Assembly: GCA_934162535.1 (NCBI GenBank)
Contig: CAKPJC010000009.1
Coordinates: 1 to 64,000 of the forward strand
Direction of reading: 5' to 3'
DNA: 64,000 bases
Source: an uncultured Clostridia bacterium
GTDB lineage: Bacteria > Bacillota > Clostridia > TANB77 > CAG-508
A program made the translations under genes and the position numbers. The notes beneath the pieces were generated by a model. The model saw only the letters and a list, made by a program, of their open reading frames with translations, had not been told where the DNA came from and ran no database searches. Shown in pieces: positions 55,242-64,000 of this stretch. Position 1 is the first letter of the stretch; every line of letters starts with the position of its first letter.

Positions 55242-56462
55242 TCATTTTTGAAAATGTCTTAAAAAATTTTATTTATTAGCACTAAATTTATAAAGTTTAG
55301 TGCTAATATTTTTATGCGACATCTTCTAATCTGTGTTCTTGTTTTTTAACAAATTCTTCGAATGATTTTCCTTTCCATGGATGTATCATTCTAGGAATAT
55401 ATATTTTTCTTTCTTTTACTTCTTCGATATCATCAAAGTTTTCTGACTTTGATTGTACTTCTGATATTTTCTCTAAAGCAAATATAGACTCATCTACAGT
55501 AGCAAATAATTGCCCATCTAAAGCTTTTATCACAGTACATTTAGTACCTTTGTTAAAATAAATAGGGTTACCAAGTTTGTTTATAAACCTATAATATTCA
55601 TTATTAAACTTTATTGAATGACCACTATCAACAACTCTTTGACACAATATAGCTAAGGTTAAATTAATTTTTTCCTCAGAGGGTTGCTTTTCGAAAACAG
55701 ATTTGTTATGATTAATACACAGAGCAAACTTGTTATTGTATTGGATTATGAATTGTTTTAAGAACTCATTAGCTTCATCAATGGCAGCATGTAGAGCAGT
55801 TTTTTCCTTACCAAACCAATGATGTATACAAGCATCCATTTGAAGTTCTTCACCGAAATATTGACACCTAGGTTGCCTAGGGTGAGCATCTTCAGCAAGT
55901 ACTAATTTAGCTTTTAGTTTTTCTTGTTTTTTCTTTTTAGCTGTTTTGATTTCATTTTCAAGCTTTTTTCTAAATTTTCTTTTAGTTGATTTATGAGTTC
56001 TAGGAGAAAATATATATCTATCTCTTAAGATAACTCTAACTTCATCAATAGATAAATTTATATTTTCGCGTGTTTCTAAAAATTCTTTAAATTTGGTATA
56101 TGTACAGTCGAAATATTTATTAATATATAATAATTCTATTTCTATTTTAAAAACATCTGTAAGAGCATGTTTAGGCTTTCTATCACGATTACCGTGTACA
56201 AAAAAAGCTTTTCCATATTCTTTGTATCTAGCAATCATTCTATCAATTTGTCTTATAGATCTTTTTAAGGTAACGGCAGCTCTTTGTTTATTTCCGTTTG
56301 TTTCAACTAATTTTTTTATTATTTTATATTTATATTCTTCATTCATTCTTAATTCTACCTTTCTCATAAGCACCTCCGATATTTTTATCAGATTTACTTA
56401 TATCATATTTTTAAAATTAAGACATTTTCTCAAATGATATATTAAGACATTATCACAAATGA
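55242..56462 (-). mobile_element. ISNCY-type insertion sequence, internally deleted
   Basis: The left end (55242-55262) is an inverted copy of the right-end unit (56442-56462): TTAAGACATTWTC then AAATGA. A second copy of the unit lies inside the right end (56417-56437), as in the fragment at 40148-40193. It encloses one shortened transposase gene. Confidence 0.8.
55312..56367 (-). pseudogene. Internally deleted ISNCY-family transposase
   Basis: 351 residues. The N-terminus has the helix-turn-helix and GNRDRKPKHAL linker, then the start of the DDE region (LQMDACIHHWFGKEKTALHAAID). Full-length relatives continue with about 150 residues carrying the second Asp before ANEFLKQFIIQYN; here AAIDEA is joined directly to NEFLKQF, in frame. 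The missing segment should abolish catalysis, but terminal repeats remain, so it could move with a helper. ATG at 56367 is five bases after CGGAGG. Confidence 0.8.
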
Positions 56463-56495
56463 ATCATAAGAAATAATACAAATTATGAAAAATTG

Positions 56496-56524
56496 TTGTT
56501 TTTTATATGATTCTGAAGTATAAT
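56496..56524 (+). promoter_or_regulatory. Promoter of the type I toxin gene
   Basis: TTGTTT (56496-56501), 17 bases, TATAAT (56519-56524). In the leader CCTTTC (56533-56538) can pair with GAAAGG (56555-56560) and hide the ribosome site. Confidence 0.7.
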
Positions 56525-56562
56525 GTCCCTATCCTTTCAAAAGGAAATCTTTTAGAAAGGAG

Positions 56563-56593
56563 GTGCTATTTCAGATGACCTCATTTGAATTAA
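56563..56593 (+). repeat. Direct repeat DRa over the toxin start
   Basis: GTGCTATT, CA, ATGACCTC and TTGAAT blocks recur in the same order at 56749-56777 (29 bases). This repeat gives the antisense RNA complementarity to the toxin ribosome site and start codon. Confidence 0.8.
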
Positions 56594-56661
56594 TCTGGCG
56601 TCTAATAGTGTTACTATTAAGTACATATGAAGACAAAAAGCCAGAAGACAACCAAGACTAG
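56575..56661 (+). CDS. Short hydrophobic toxin peptide (Fst/par-like type I toxin)
   Basis: A 28-residue peptide with one hydrophobic helix (residues 4-16, FELIWRLIVLLLS) and a charged tail (EDKKPEDNQD), the general build of Fst-like membrane toxins, though I cannot match a named family. AAAGGAGG lies upstream but can be masked by a leader stem. A terminator with loop ACTACCAC follows (56673-56709). A convergent small RNA starts beyond it and repeats the toxin start region. Size, leader, terminators and repeats all fit the par locus plan of plasmid pAD1. Experimental toxicity is untested. Confidence 0.75.
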   Translation: MTSFELIWRLIVLLLSTYEDKKPEDNQD

Positions 56662-56672
56662 AAATAGTCAAA

Positions 56673-56709
56673 GAAGTGAAGAACTACCACTCTTCACTTC
56701 TATTTTTTT
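56673..56709 (+). terminator. Toxin mRNA terminator
   Basis: GAAGTGAAGA (56673-56682) pairs with TCTTCACTTC (56691-56700); loop ACTACCAC; T-run to 56709. Confidence 0.88.
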
Positions 56710-56711
56710 GC

Positions 56712-56785
56712 AAAAAAATAGAACTAAATGCTACCACACATCTAGTTCGTGCTATTCAAATGACCTCTATTGAATAACTTAAGTT
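56712..56785 (-). ncRNA. Antisense antitoxin RNA
   Basis: A leftward RNA of about 74 bases expected from the consensus promoter at 56792-56820. It carries the complement of direct repeat 56749-56777, able to pair with the toxin start, and ends in a hairpin (56721-56730 with 56739-56748) before a run of U. Its loop reads TGTGGTAG, complementary to the toxin terminator loop ACTACCAC, so the two RNAs can kiss at their terminators. Confidence 0.75.
56749..56777 (+). repeat. Direct repeat DRb in the antitoxin RNA
   Basis: Second copy of the 56563-56593 repeat, lying in the 5' half of the antisense RNA. Confidence 0.8.
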
Positions 56786-56791
56786 AAATAT

Positions 56792-56820
56792 AGTATACTA
56801 CTTTTTCTAGTATATGTCAA
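56792..56820 (-). promoter_or_regulatory. Consensus promoter of the antitoxin RNA
   Basis: Leftward TTGACA (56820-56815), 17 bases, TATACT (56797-56792). Stronger than the toxin promoter, as expected for an antitoxin RNA in excess. Confidence 0.85.
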
Positions 56821-56946
56821 ATGATTTTGGGATATTCACGAAATTAATTTTTATAATAAATTTATTATTTATCTAAAATTATTGTGAAAAAAATTGAATT
56901 ATGATAAGATAAATGTAGGAAATTGTATAAAAAAGTGGAGTAATAT

Positions 56947-59900
56947 ATGGAAGATAATTTATTTGCTATAAATAATTTTAATATAATACAAGATGATGAA
57001 TATTATTATTTCTTTAGAGCACTAAATATGGCAGACAATAGCGATATTGAACAACAAATAACAGTGTCTGCAAATGGAAAAATAGAAAGAATAAGAACAG
57101 ATAGAGAAAGATTTGATGGCGAAACTAAATACACAGAAAATTCTGAGATTTCATTAGAAGAAATATATGACCATATAAAAATGCATTATAGAAAAGATAC
57201 AAATTGTATATCACTTACAAGCAATGCTAATATTGCAGTAAATTATGGAAGAGGCTCATATAAAGATAGATATATTATGATAAAAATTCCTAAAAAGGAA
57301 TTTGGAGAAAAAACTGTAGCTGCTGGACAATATATGCTTAGAGAACTTTATTCTAGAATAACACAAGCTATAGAAAATTTACTTGAAGAAAAGAAAAAAG
57401 AAATTTTAGACTTTTTTGCTCAAATAGAAGATGCTAAAGAAAATAAAAGTTTACAAGATATAATTGCTCAAAGGTATACTACCAAAAGTGGAGAGTTAAA
57501 TCCAAAAAAAGCACATTTAAGAAAAGGAATAACATATAGTTCACCAAAGGCAAGAATTAGTAGTTATCAATCATTAGATGAAGAACAATTATTAGAAGTA
57601 AATAAAGTATATGCTAAACTTGCAATACTAGAAAATGAACACATACTGGAACATGTAATTCCACATTCTTCAAATTCAAAATTAAGAGAAACAATAGGAA
57701 ATGCTTTTTCATCTGCTGAAGTAATTCACTATGGAGATATAAAACAAGAATATGTATTAGAAATTCCTAAAGAAATTGTTGATATATTTGCATTAATTCA
57801 ACAAGTAAATGGTATTGATAAAAATAGAGTAGAAGAATTAAAACAAGCACTAATAATAGCGGTACAAAGTGGAAAAGAAATTCCTCAAATACCAGAAATA
57901 GATTCACAAGTAAAAAATAATATTTCAATAGAAGAAATGTATGAACGAACAGAAGGAAAAGTAGAATATGGAAAAGCGAATTCTATTGTAAGAAATATGT
58001 TTTATTTGAGTAAATCAAGACAAAATGCAATAGCACTTTCAAATGCTTTGAGTGAAATATTAGGAAACGATTCAAGGTTTGAAGATATAATACAACACAT
58101 AAGAGAAAATGGATTTAGAGTAGAACCAGAAATAATATCAAGGAAAAGTGGAAAAGGTGTAAGATTAAGTGAATCTGTAAATCTGAATTTACAAAAAGAA
58201 GAGCAATCTTTATCAGATGAAATAAGAAAATTATCACCTGAAGAATTAGAGATGGTTTTGCAAAATGGTGGGCTTTACAATGTTCAAGATATTATAACAA
58301 CAACATTTAGTAATATAAGAGAAAATGAAAAGATAGATAAATCAAGATATTATGCAGAAGCAATAATTGCTCAATATAATTGGCAAGATATAGGAATAGA
58401 AGAATTTAAAGTTTCAGAAAGAAATGAATTGATAAAAAGACTTCAAGAAAGAAATTGTGTAGAAATATATGAAAGATTACAACAATTTGGAATTGAAGAA
58501 AGCCAAATACCAACAATATTATTAAATATTGCAACAAGAGAGGGATTTTATGATCAATATGTTCAAGGCAATTTAGAACAACTATTAAATACAAGACAAG
58601 ATATTTTACAAAATAATATCAATATAGAGGTTGTTGAAAGATTTTTAGGCTATTATGATATAGAAAATACAGGAATACGATTAAAAGATTATCAACAAAG
58701 AGCTTATGACAATATAAACAAAATATTTGAAGACAAGAAATTTGCACAAGTGATACTTCCAACAGGTGCAGGAAAAAGCTTTGTAGCTTTAGCACAAATG
58801 CAGCAATATGCTTTAACACATCCAAATAAAAAAATGCTTTATATAGCACCACAAGATGAAATATTAAATCAAATAAAAAGTTACATTGTAAAGTATGTAC
58901 ATGGAAAACAAGGAACGGTTGGAAAATCAGAAGATGAAATAATAGCAGAAATATTTCCTAATATAACATTTGAAACATATTCAGGTTTACTTGCTAAAAG
59001 AGGTCAAGAAGTAATAAAAGACCAATATGGAATAATTGTATTAGACGAATTACATAGAACAGGTGCAAAAGAATGGGAAGGAAAAATTGATACATTACTT
59101 GAAAATCAAACAGATGATGTAAGAGTTCTTGGAATAACAGCAACACCAACAAGAGATGTTGATGGAAGAGATATGGCAAATGAAACAGCGAAAAAACTTG
59201 GATATACAGATGAAGAGATTAAGCAAAGAAAACATTTAGCATCAAATATGACCTTGGAAAATGCAATAAGAATGGGATATGTAGTAAATCCGAAACTTGT
59301 TTATTGTAAATATGATTTAATTTCATCAGGTAAAATGGATGAATTAAGAGCAAAAATTGATAGTATAGAAGATGAAAGTAAAAGAGCAGAAGAATTACAA
59401 AAATACAATGAGTTAAGACAGAAATTAAATAGAGAAATAGACGCTGAAATTGGAGAAGAAGCAAGAAAAAAACTAGAAGAAGATGCTAGAAGAAATCTAG
59501 ACAGTGGAATTGGAAAAGAAGAAATACTAAAACAAAATGTAAAAAAAGGCGGAAAATATATAGTATTTATTCCTGTATCAGATCAAGGTGATATAGAAGA
59601 TGAAAATGGAAATAGAATTGGTACAAAAACTGGAGAGGATAAGATAAAGGCATATCAAGATTATTTGAATAAAATGCTTGAAGGGACAGATATTGTACCA
59701 CAATTACATTCATTACTTGGAAGTTATAGTAAAGATAAAAATAAAGAAGAATTAGAAGCATTTGAATCAGATAATTCAGAAAAAACAAAGTTTATGGTCG
59801 TAATGAATAAAGCAAATGAAGGATTACATATTGATGGAGTTGATGGAATTATATGGTTTAGAGCATTAGATGAAAACTCAAGGATATTATATTTACAACA

Positions 59901-62190
59901 GCTTGGACGTGCAATATACGCATTAGATGAAGATAACCCTTTACCAGATAATAAAAGACCAGTTGTAATAGATTTAGCAAATAATTCATTAACAGTAAAA
60001 GTAGAAAAAGAATTTGAAAATGCAGAACCAATAGATGATTTAGAGGCTCTAACAATTGTAATAGAATGGATTGAACAACATGATGGAATGTTACCAGATA
60101 GCAACAGTTCTAACAAACAAGAACAACATTACTATGCTATTTTAAGAAGAATTCAAAACAAATATAGTAAGTATTTAGATGGATTTGATAATTTTGAGGA
60201 CTTGACAGAAGAAGATAAATCAAGAATACAAGAAATTATTGACTTAGCTACTGGAATTGATTTATGGAATATTGAACTACCTCCTATTCCTAAAAGTAGG
60301 GGAAATAATAAAGAAATAAATCCATTTGAAATTACAGGAGTTTTAAAAGATTATTTAGAAATGGAAACTCATGTTAGCACTCAACTGTTATCTGTTCAAA
60401 TATTTATAGATAAATTGGTTAAATTACAGAGCATAGGAGTAGATGTTTCCAAACTAGTAACTACGGATACAATACAAACTTTAGCAAAAAAATCTGGTGT
60501 GAATAATGAAAAAATTATAGAAATAAATTTACAACTAGATGACAAAATAGGAAACACAAAAAATAATATTGCTAGTGCATATAGAGGGAATGGAGATTAT
60601 ACTAAACCTACAGAAGAACAAGTAAAAAAACTGTTAGAATTAGGTATTAGCTTAGAAATTAGAGATCCAAATCAAGAACTGATAGATATTTTGGAAACAT
60701 TACAAAGGATTGGAATTGATATTTCTAAAATTAGTGTAAAAGATACAATAAAAACGTTAGCTGAAAAATCTGGAGTAAATGAGGATGAAATAAGAAAATC
60801 AAAAATAGACCCCAATATTAGAATAGGAGGAAAATTGAGTCATGTGTCTCAAAGATACAGAGGTACTGAGAAAGGTAATCCTCCAACAAAAGAACAAATT
60901 GATAGATTATTACAGTTTGGTATAAGTTTAGAAAAGAAAGATAGAAATGCCACACAGGAATTAATTGAAATGTTAGAACAATTACAAACCATAGGGGTAG
61001 ATGTTTCAAAACTTCAATATAATGATACAATAGAGACTTTGGCACAGAGGTCTGCAATTAATTTACAAGCAGTAAAAAACATAGGACTAAATCCAAATAT
61101 AAAGATAGGAAATAAAAAAAGTATTGTAGCAAAACTTTTTAGAGGACAGGGAAAAGGAAATAAGCCAACCAAACAACAGTTAGATAAGTTGACTGAATTT
61201 GGTATATTTTTAGAAAAAAAAGAAAGAAATAGAATAGAAGATTTTATAGAAACTTTAGAACAGTTACAAGAAATAGGTGTAGATGTTTTTAAAATTCAAT
61301 GGAATGATACGATTAAATCTTTAGCTCAAAAGTCGGAAATAAGTGAAATTGAAATTAGAAAATTAAATTTAGATCCAGATGAAAAAATAGGACAAACGAA
61401 GAATAATATATCAAGTGCATACAGAGGGAATGTAAGTGGTCAAAATCCAACAGAAGAACAATTGCAAAGATTATTAACGCTGGGAATAAGTCTTGATAAA
61501 AAAGACGGTGTAGTAGAAGAATTTATAAAAAAACTGGAACAATTGCAGGAAATAGGAGTAGATGTTTCAAGGCTAGCAAGTAAAGACACAATTCAGACAT
61601 TGGCAAAAAAATCTGGTATAAGTGAGGAAGCATTGAGAGAAATAAGATTAAACCCAGATGAGAAGATATGTAATACAAGAGAGCATATTGCTAAGCTTTA
61701 CAGAGGTTCAAAAAAAGGCGGTTCAATTACAGAAGAACAAATAAATAGATTATTACAACTAGGAATAAGTCTAGAAAAAAAAGATAGAAATGCACCACAG
61801 GAATTAATTGAAACATTAGAACAATTGCAAGAAATAGGAGTAGATGTTTCAAGGCTAGCAAGTAAAGACACAATTCAGACATTGGCAGAAAAATCAGGAA
61901 TAGGAATAGATAATTTAATAAAATTTAATTTAGACCCAAAAGAAAATATAGGAAGTAAAAAAACATCAATAGGCAGAGTAATAAGAGGAAAAGAAAAAGG
62001 GAATATTCCGACAGAAGAACAATTTAAAAGACTTTTAGAATTAGGCATTAGTTTTGAAAACAAAGGAAAACTACAACAAGCTAAACAAAATCGAGATGTA
62101 GCAATAGAAAGAAATAACAAAGCAAAAGAATTAGAGGGTCAGGTATCAGAAGAACTAAAGAAAAGAGGTAAAAATTATGATGAACAATAA
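56947..62190 (+). CDS. Giant DEAD/DEAH helicase with C-terminal 93-residue repeats
   Basis: 1747 residues. The first 290 include FFRALN, then ISLTSNANIAVNYG and later SAEVIHYGDI, an order that faintly recalls R-S-E ADP-ribosyltransferases. A helical region follows. Residues about 590-1010 are a superfamily 2 helicase: LPTGAGKS near 604, VLDELHRTG near 700, GITATPTR, and QQLGRAIY near 984. Residues about 1150-1700 are six repeats of about 93 residues (IGVDVSKL, TLAKKSG, IGNTKNNIASAYRGN, LLELGISLE). The rightmost two share over 60 nearly identical bases. A coiled-coil tail ends it. Plausible restriction or defence helicase; target unknown. Confidence 0.75.
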   Translation: MEDNLFAINNFNIIQDDEYYYFFRALNMADNSDIEQQITVSANGKIERIRTDRERFDGETKYTENSEISLEEIYDHIKMHYRKDTNCISLTSNANIAVNYGRGSYKDRYIMIKIPKKEFGEKTVAAGQYMLRELYSRITQAIENLLEEKKKEILDFFAQIEDAKENKSLQDIIAQRYTTKSGELNPKKAHLRKGITYSSPKARISSYQSLDEEQLLEVNKVYAKLAILENEHILEHVIPHSSNSKLRETIGNAFSSAEVIHYGDIKQEYVLEIPKEIVDIFALIQQVNGIDKNRVEELKQALIIAVQSGKEIPQIPEIDSQVKNNISIEEMYERTEGKVEYGKANSIVRNMFYLSKSRQNAIALSNALSEILGNDSRFEDIIQHIRENGFRVEPEIISRKSGKGVRLSESVNLNLQKEEQSLSDEIRKLSPEELEMVLQNGGLYNVQDIITTTFSNIRENEKIDKSRYYAEAIIAQYNWQDIGIEEFKVSERNELIKRLQERNCVEIYERLQQFGIEESQIPTILLNIATREGFYDQYVQGNLEQLLNTRQDILQNNINIEVVERFLGYYDIENTGIRLKDYQQRAYDNINKIFEDKKFAQVILPTGAGKSFVALAQMQQYALTHPNKKMLYIAPQDEILNQIKSYIVKYVHGKQGTVGKSEDEIIAEIFPNITFETYSGLLAKRGQEVIKDQYGIIVLDELHRTGAKEWEGKIDTLLENQTDDVRVLGITATPTRDVDGRDMANETAKKLGYTDEEIKQRKHLASNMTLENAIRMGYVVNPKLVYCKYDLISSGKMDELRAKIDSIEDESKRAEELQKYNELRQKLNREIDAEIGEEARKKLEEDARRNLDSGIGKEEILKQNVKKGGKYIVFIPVSDQGDIEDENGNRIGTKTGEDKIKAYQDYLNKMLEGTDIVPQLHSLLGSYSKDKNKEELEAFESDNSEKTKFMVVMNKANEGLHIDGVDGIIWFRALDENSRILYLQQLGRAIYALDEDNPLPDNKRPVVIDLANNSLTVKVEKEFENAEPIDDLEALTIVIEWIEQHDGMLPDSNSSNKQEQHYYAILRRIQNKYSKYLDGFDNFEDLTEEDKSRIQEIIDLATGIDLWNIELPPIPKSRGNNKEINPFEITGVLKDYLEMETHVSTQLLSVQIFIDKLVKLQSIGVDVSKLVTTDTIQTLAKKSGVNNEKIIEINLQLDDKIGNTKNNIASAYRGNGDYTKPTEEQVKKLLELGISLEIRDPNQELIDILETLQRIGIDISKISVKDTIKTLAEKSGVNEDEIRKSKIDPNIRIGGKLSHVSQRYRGTEKGNPPTKEQIDRLLQFGISLEKKDRNATQELIEMLEQLQTIGVDVSKLQYNDTIETLAQRSAINLQAVKNIGLNPNIKIGNKKSIVAKLFRGQGKGNKPTKQQLDKLTEFGIFLEKKERNRIEDFIETLEQLQEIGVDVFKIQWNDTIKSLAQKSEISEIEIRKLNLDPDEKIGQTKNNISSAYRGNVSGQNPTEEQLQRLLTLGISLDKKDGVVEEFIKKLEQLQEIGVDVSRLASKDTIQTLAKKSGISEEALREIRLNPDEKICNTREHIAKLYRGSKKGGSITEEQINRLLQLGISLEKKDRNAPQELIETLEQLQEIGVDVSRLASKDTIQTLAEKSGIGIDNLIKFNLDPKENIGSKKTSIGRVIRGKEKGNIPTEEQFKRLLELGISFENKGKLQQAKQNRDVAIERNNKAKELEGQVSEELKKRGKNYDEQ
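60400..62070 (+). repeat. Six helicase-associated-like coding repeats
   Basis: The IGVDV motif recurs near 60430, 60706, 60987, 61270, 61549 and 61828, spacing 276-283 bases. The fifth and sixth units are almost identical at DNA level around 61540-61605 and 61820-61885. Confidence 0.8.
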
Positions 62191-62545
62191 ATTAATGCCA
62201 TATAAAGAAAATATCTTTACTAAAATATCAAACTTTTTCAAAAAATTATTTTTTAGAAAAAATAAAGATATTTCAAAATCTATTGATGAAACACTCATTT
62301 ATAATAAACAATGTAAAGAAAATTTTATTGATAATATACTAATAAAAGAAGATGAAGAAGAAAAAAGATTAAAAACTATTCAATTGCAATATGATAATGG
62401 CGAAATAGATGAAGAAGACATTTCAGATGAAGACATGGACAAAATTATAGATATGTACGAAAAAGAAACAGAAAAATTAAATGCAGATACCGAAATAAGA
62501 AAAAATCATATTGCTCAAATGTTAAAAGAATTAAAGCAGTCTTAA
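62177..62545 (+). CDS. Small amphipathic-helix protein B
   Basis: 122 residues. A basic amphipathic N-terminus (IFTKISNFFKKLFFRKNK) and acidic coiled-coil C-terminus resemble the 98-residue protein at 53757. It overlaps the end of the giant helicase gene by 14 bases, so the two are coupled. Role unknown; possibly membrane tethering of the partner. Confidence 0.6.
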   Translation: MMNNKLMPYKENIFTKISNFFKKLFFRKNKDISKSIDETLIYNKQCKENFIDNILIKEDEEEKRLKTIQLQYDNGEIDEEDISDEDMDKIIDMYEKETEKLNADTEIRKNHIAQMLKELKQS

Positions 62546-62567
62546 AATTTATTAAAGAAATAATAGC

Positions 62568-62597
62568 AATCCCACATAATTCAGATTATGTGGGATT
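62568..62597. terminator. Bidirectional terminator
   Basis: Perfect 13-base arms (62568-62580, 62585-62597) with a TCAG loop between converging genes. Confidence 0.8.
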
Positions 62598-62600
62598 ATT

Positions 62601-63905
62601 CTATCTACATCTCAACTTTTTCTTCTTATCCTCTTTAATTAATTTTGCAGCTTTATTTTTAGACTCAATTTCATTCTTATAATTTTCTTTAATTTGGGCA
62701 TATCTATTAATAATTCTAATACAAGCATTTTTTTGAGCATGAGAAATATCAATCTTTTCAGTTAGTTGATTAATTTCTTTTAAAATATGGCTTTTATCAT
62801 TTTCATTAACAGATTTATTATAATTTCTCCACAAAATTTCTCTTTGTCCTTTCAAAATAGGAAGTTCTTTTTCTATATTAGTTTTATAATTTTTAACTTC
62901 TGCAACTGATTCAAATTTATTTCTAGCAAGAAAGTTCAACTCCTCAAATATCATAGCATTTTTTCTCTTTTGTTTATAATATTCTGCTGTAAGTTCTTGC
63001 GTATCAACTTTAGATGGTAATATTTTAAAAGCATATAAATAATGCACATATAATCTATAAAATGAACTTATATTTAAAAGCAATTTATTTAATTTCTTTC
63101 CAGTAAATCTTTTTTTGTAATACTTCTTATTAAAATTTGCTACAGGGATTTTTTCTTTTGTAATATAGTAAATTTTATATTTTATACTTTCAACAGAATA
63201 TTCATCTCCATATATTCTATCTAATCTTATATTTCTAGAATAATATGGAGATTTAAAAGAAAAATATTTTCCACTATCTTTTATGTTTTCATAACCTTTT
63301 GCAATTAGATTTAATTTAAAGTCAGAATACATTTTAGAGTGTTTTATTGCATCATCTATATCATTTATTATCTTTTTCATTTTTTCGTCGCTACGATTAA
63401 AATTATCCATTCTTTTTTGTCTATAATTCTTTTCTGTTTCAGCTCTATTAGTTTCTACTATTGATAATGCATATTTTACACATAATCTATCAGACATATC
63501 TTTCATAAATGCAATATCTGTATTGCTATTGTGATATTTCTTACCATCTATAAATGAAACCGAATTCAAAACCAGATGATTATGCACATTTTCTTTATTA
63601 ACATGTGTACATACTAATATTTGATATTTATCTCCCCATAATTCTTCAGCAAGCTCTTTACCAATTTGATTTGCTTTTTGAGGAGATACTTCCTGACCTT
63701 TAAATGATTGTATTATATGAAATCCTAATGTTTTATTTTCTTTATGATAAAATTTTTTAGTAAGTGCCATTTGTTCATAAGCAGATTGAGGTAGGCAATT
63801 AACTCCAGATACTAGAATTCCATGTTCTGTTTTTTCTCCGTTTTTTGCATAATTAACTACTGCTTGTAAATTATTTTTTATTGTTTTAATTTTTATTACA
63901 GCCAT
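62601..63905 (-). CDS. MobA/MobL-family relaxase (second copy)
   Basis: 434 residues. Relaxase domain in the first 165 residues with THVNKENVHNHLVLNSVSF, followed by a long basic helical region, as in the relaxase at 18650 but diverged. I start at ATG 63905, seven bases after AAAGGAG; a longer frame to 63950 has no ribosome site of its own. It implies another mobilizable element reaching beyond the right edge. Confidence 0.87.
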   Translation of the reverse strand: MAVIKIKTIKNNLQAVVNYAKNGEKTEHGILVSGVNCLPQSAYEQMALTKKFYHKENKTLGFHIIQSFKGQEVSPQKANQIGKELAEELWGDKYQILVCTHVNKENVHNHLVLNSVSFIDGKKYHNSNTDIAFMKDMSDRLCVKYALSIVETNRAETEKNYRQKRMDNFNRSDEKMKKIINDIDDAIKHSKMYSDFKLNLIAKGYENIKDSGKYFSFKSPYYSRNIRLDRIYGDEYSVESIKYKIYYITKEKIPVANFNKKYYKKRFTGKKLNKLLLNISSFYRLYVHYLYAFKILPSKVDTQELTAEYYKQKRKNAMIFEELNFLARNKFESVAEVKNYKTNIEKELPILKGQREILWRNYNKSVNENDKSHILKEINQLTEKIDISHAQKNACIRIINRYAQIKENYKNEIESKNKAAKLIKEDKKKKLRCR

Positions 63906-64000
63906 ATATCGTCTCCTTTCATTATTCTCTTGAATAAACTTTCTTTTCAAATTCTAAAATAAAATCTATGACTTTATTTTGAATATAATTTAGATCATTA
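63906..64000. other. Upstream region of the second relaxase
   Basis: No gene. An oriT might be expected here or just outside, but no palindrome is visible. Confidence 0.3.

Overview
The window comes from a very AT-rich (roughly 25-30% GC) Gram-positive genome, most likely a Clostridia-type Firmicute. AGGAGG ribosome sites are everywhere, TTG and GTG starts are common, and integrases are of the Tn916 type. There is a sortase with its substrate, and TGA is a true stop (ATGA overlaps between genes). Almost the whole window is accessory DNA: two integrative elements in tandem, then a patchwork of small metabolic genes, degraded insertion sequences and a third mobilization region.

Element 1 (left of the window to about 12.25 kb) has an integrase, a DUF6076-like protein, two HTH proteins and a primase-helicase. 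Its cargo is a membrane protein, a phosphoesterase, an unknown protein and a TPR protein with a HEPN-like end. Element 2 (about 12.25-35.74 kb) repeats the same control module: integrase and DUF6076-like gene leftward, HTH protein rightward. Between the two transcription units, both elements place two promoters on the same DNA, so only one can be occupied at a time. Element 2 adds a replication organizer, a DnaC-like loader, a broken ParB-like gene, a relaxase with a candidate oriT, and a large defence cargo. It ends at a displaced 3' piece of a tRNA-Met(CAT) gene (35724-35768), and a degenerate copy of the same core lies at 12247-12262. Neither element shows a type IV secretion system, so element 2 looks mobilizable rather than self-transferring.

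The defence island (20.2-32.5 kb) is the main system. A nuclease-methylase fusion and a specificity subunit are joined by a T TTT TTC slippery site, a stop codon and a stem, which suggests -1 frameshifting. A HEPN-like protein, a PD-(D/E)XK-like protein, an unknown protein, an HNH protein and a 1572-residue SMEK-like STAND NTPase follow in close succession. A VbhA-Fic fusion under a palindromic operator and an unknown zinc-ribbon protein come next.

From 35.9 to 39.3 kb a seven-gene run encodes small nucleotide and metabolite enzymes. From 40.3 to 42.4 kb sits a compositionally foreign gene joining a Clp N-domain and Clp AAA module to an FtsH-type M41 protease. Then come a sigma/anti-sigma pair, a sortase with its surface protein, a J-protein, a short-chain dehydrogenase and a CadC/CadA-like metal efflux pair.

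From 51.5 kb to the end are proteins with helicase-associated-like repeats, an internally deleted ISNCY-type insertion sequence that cuts off an integrase remnant, a giant repeat-bearing helicase, and a second relaxase. Between the insertion sequence and the helicase lies an Fst/par-like type I toxin-antitoxin locus. It has a 28-residue toxin, a convergent small antisense RNA, direct repeats over the toxin start, and complementary terminator loops.
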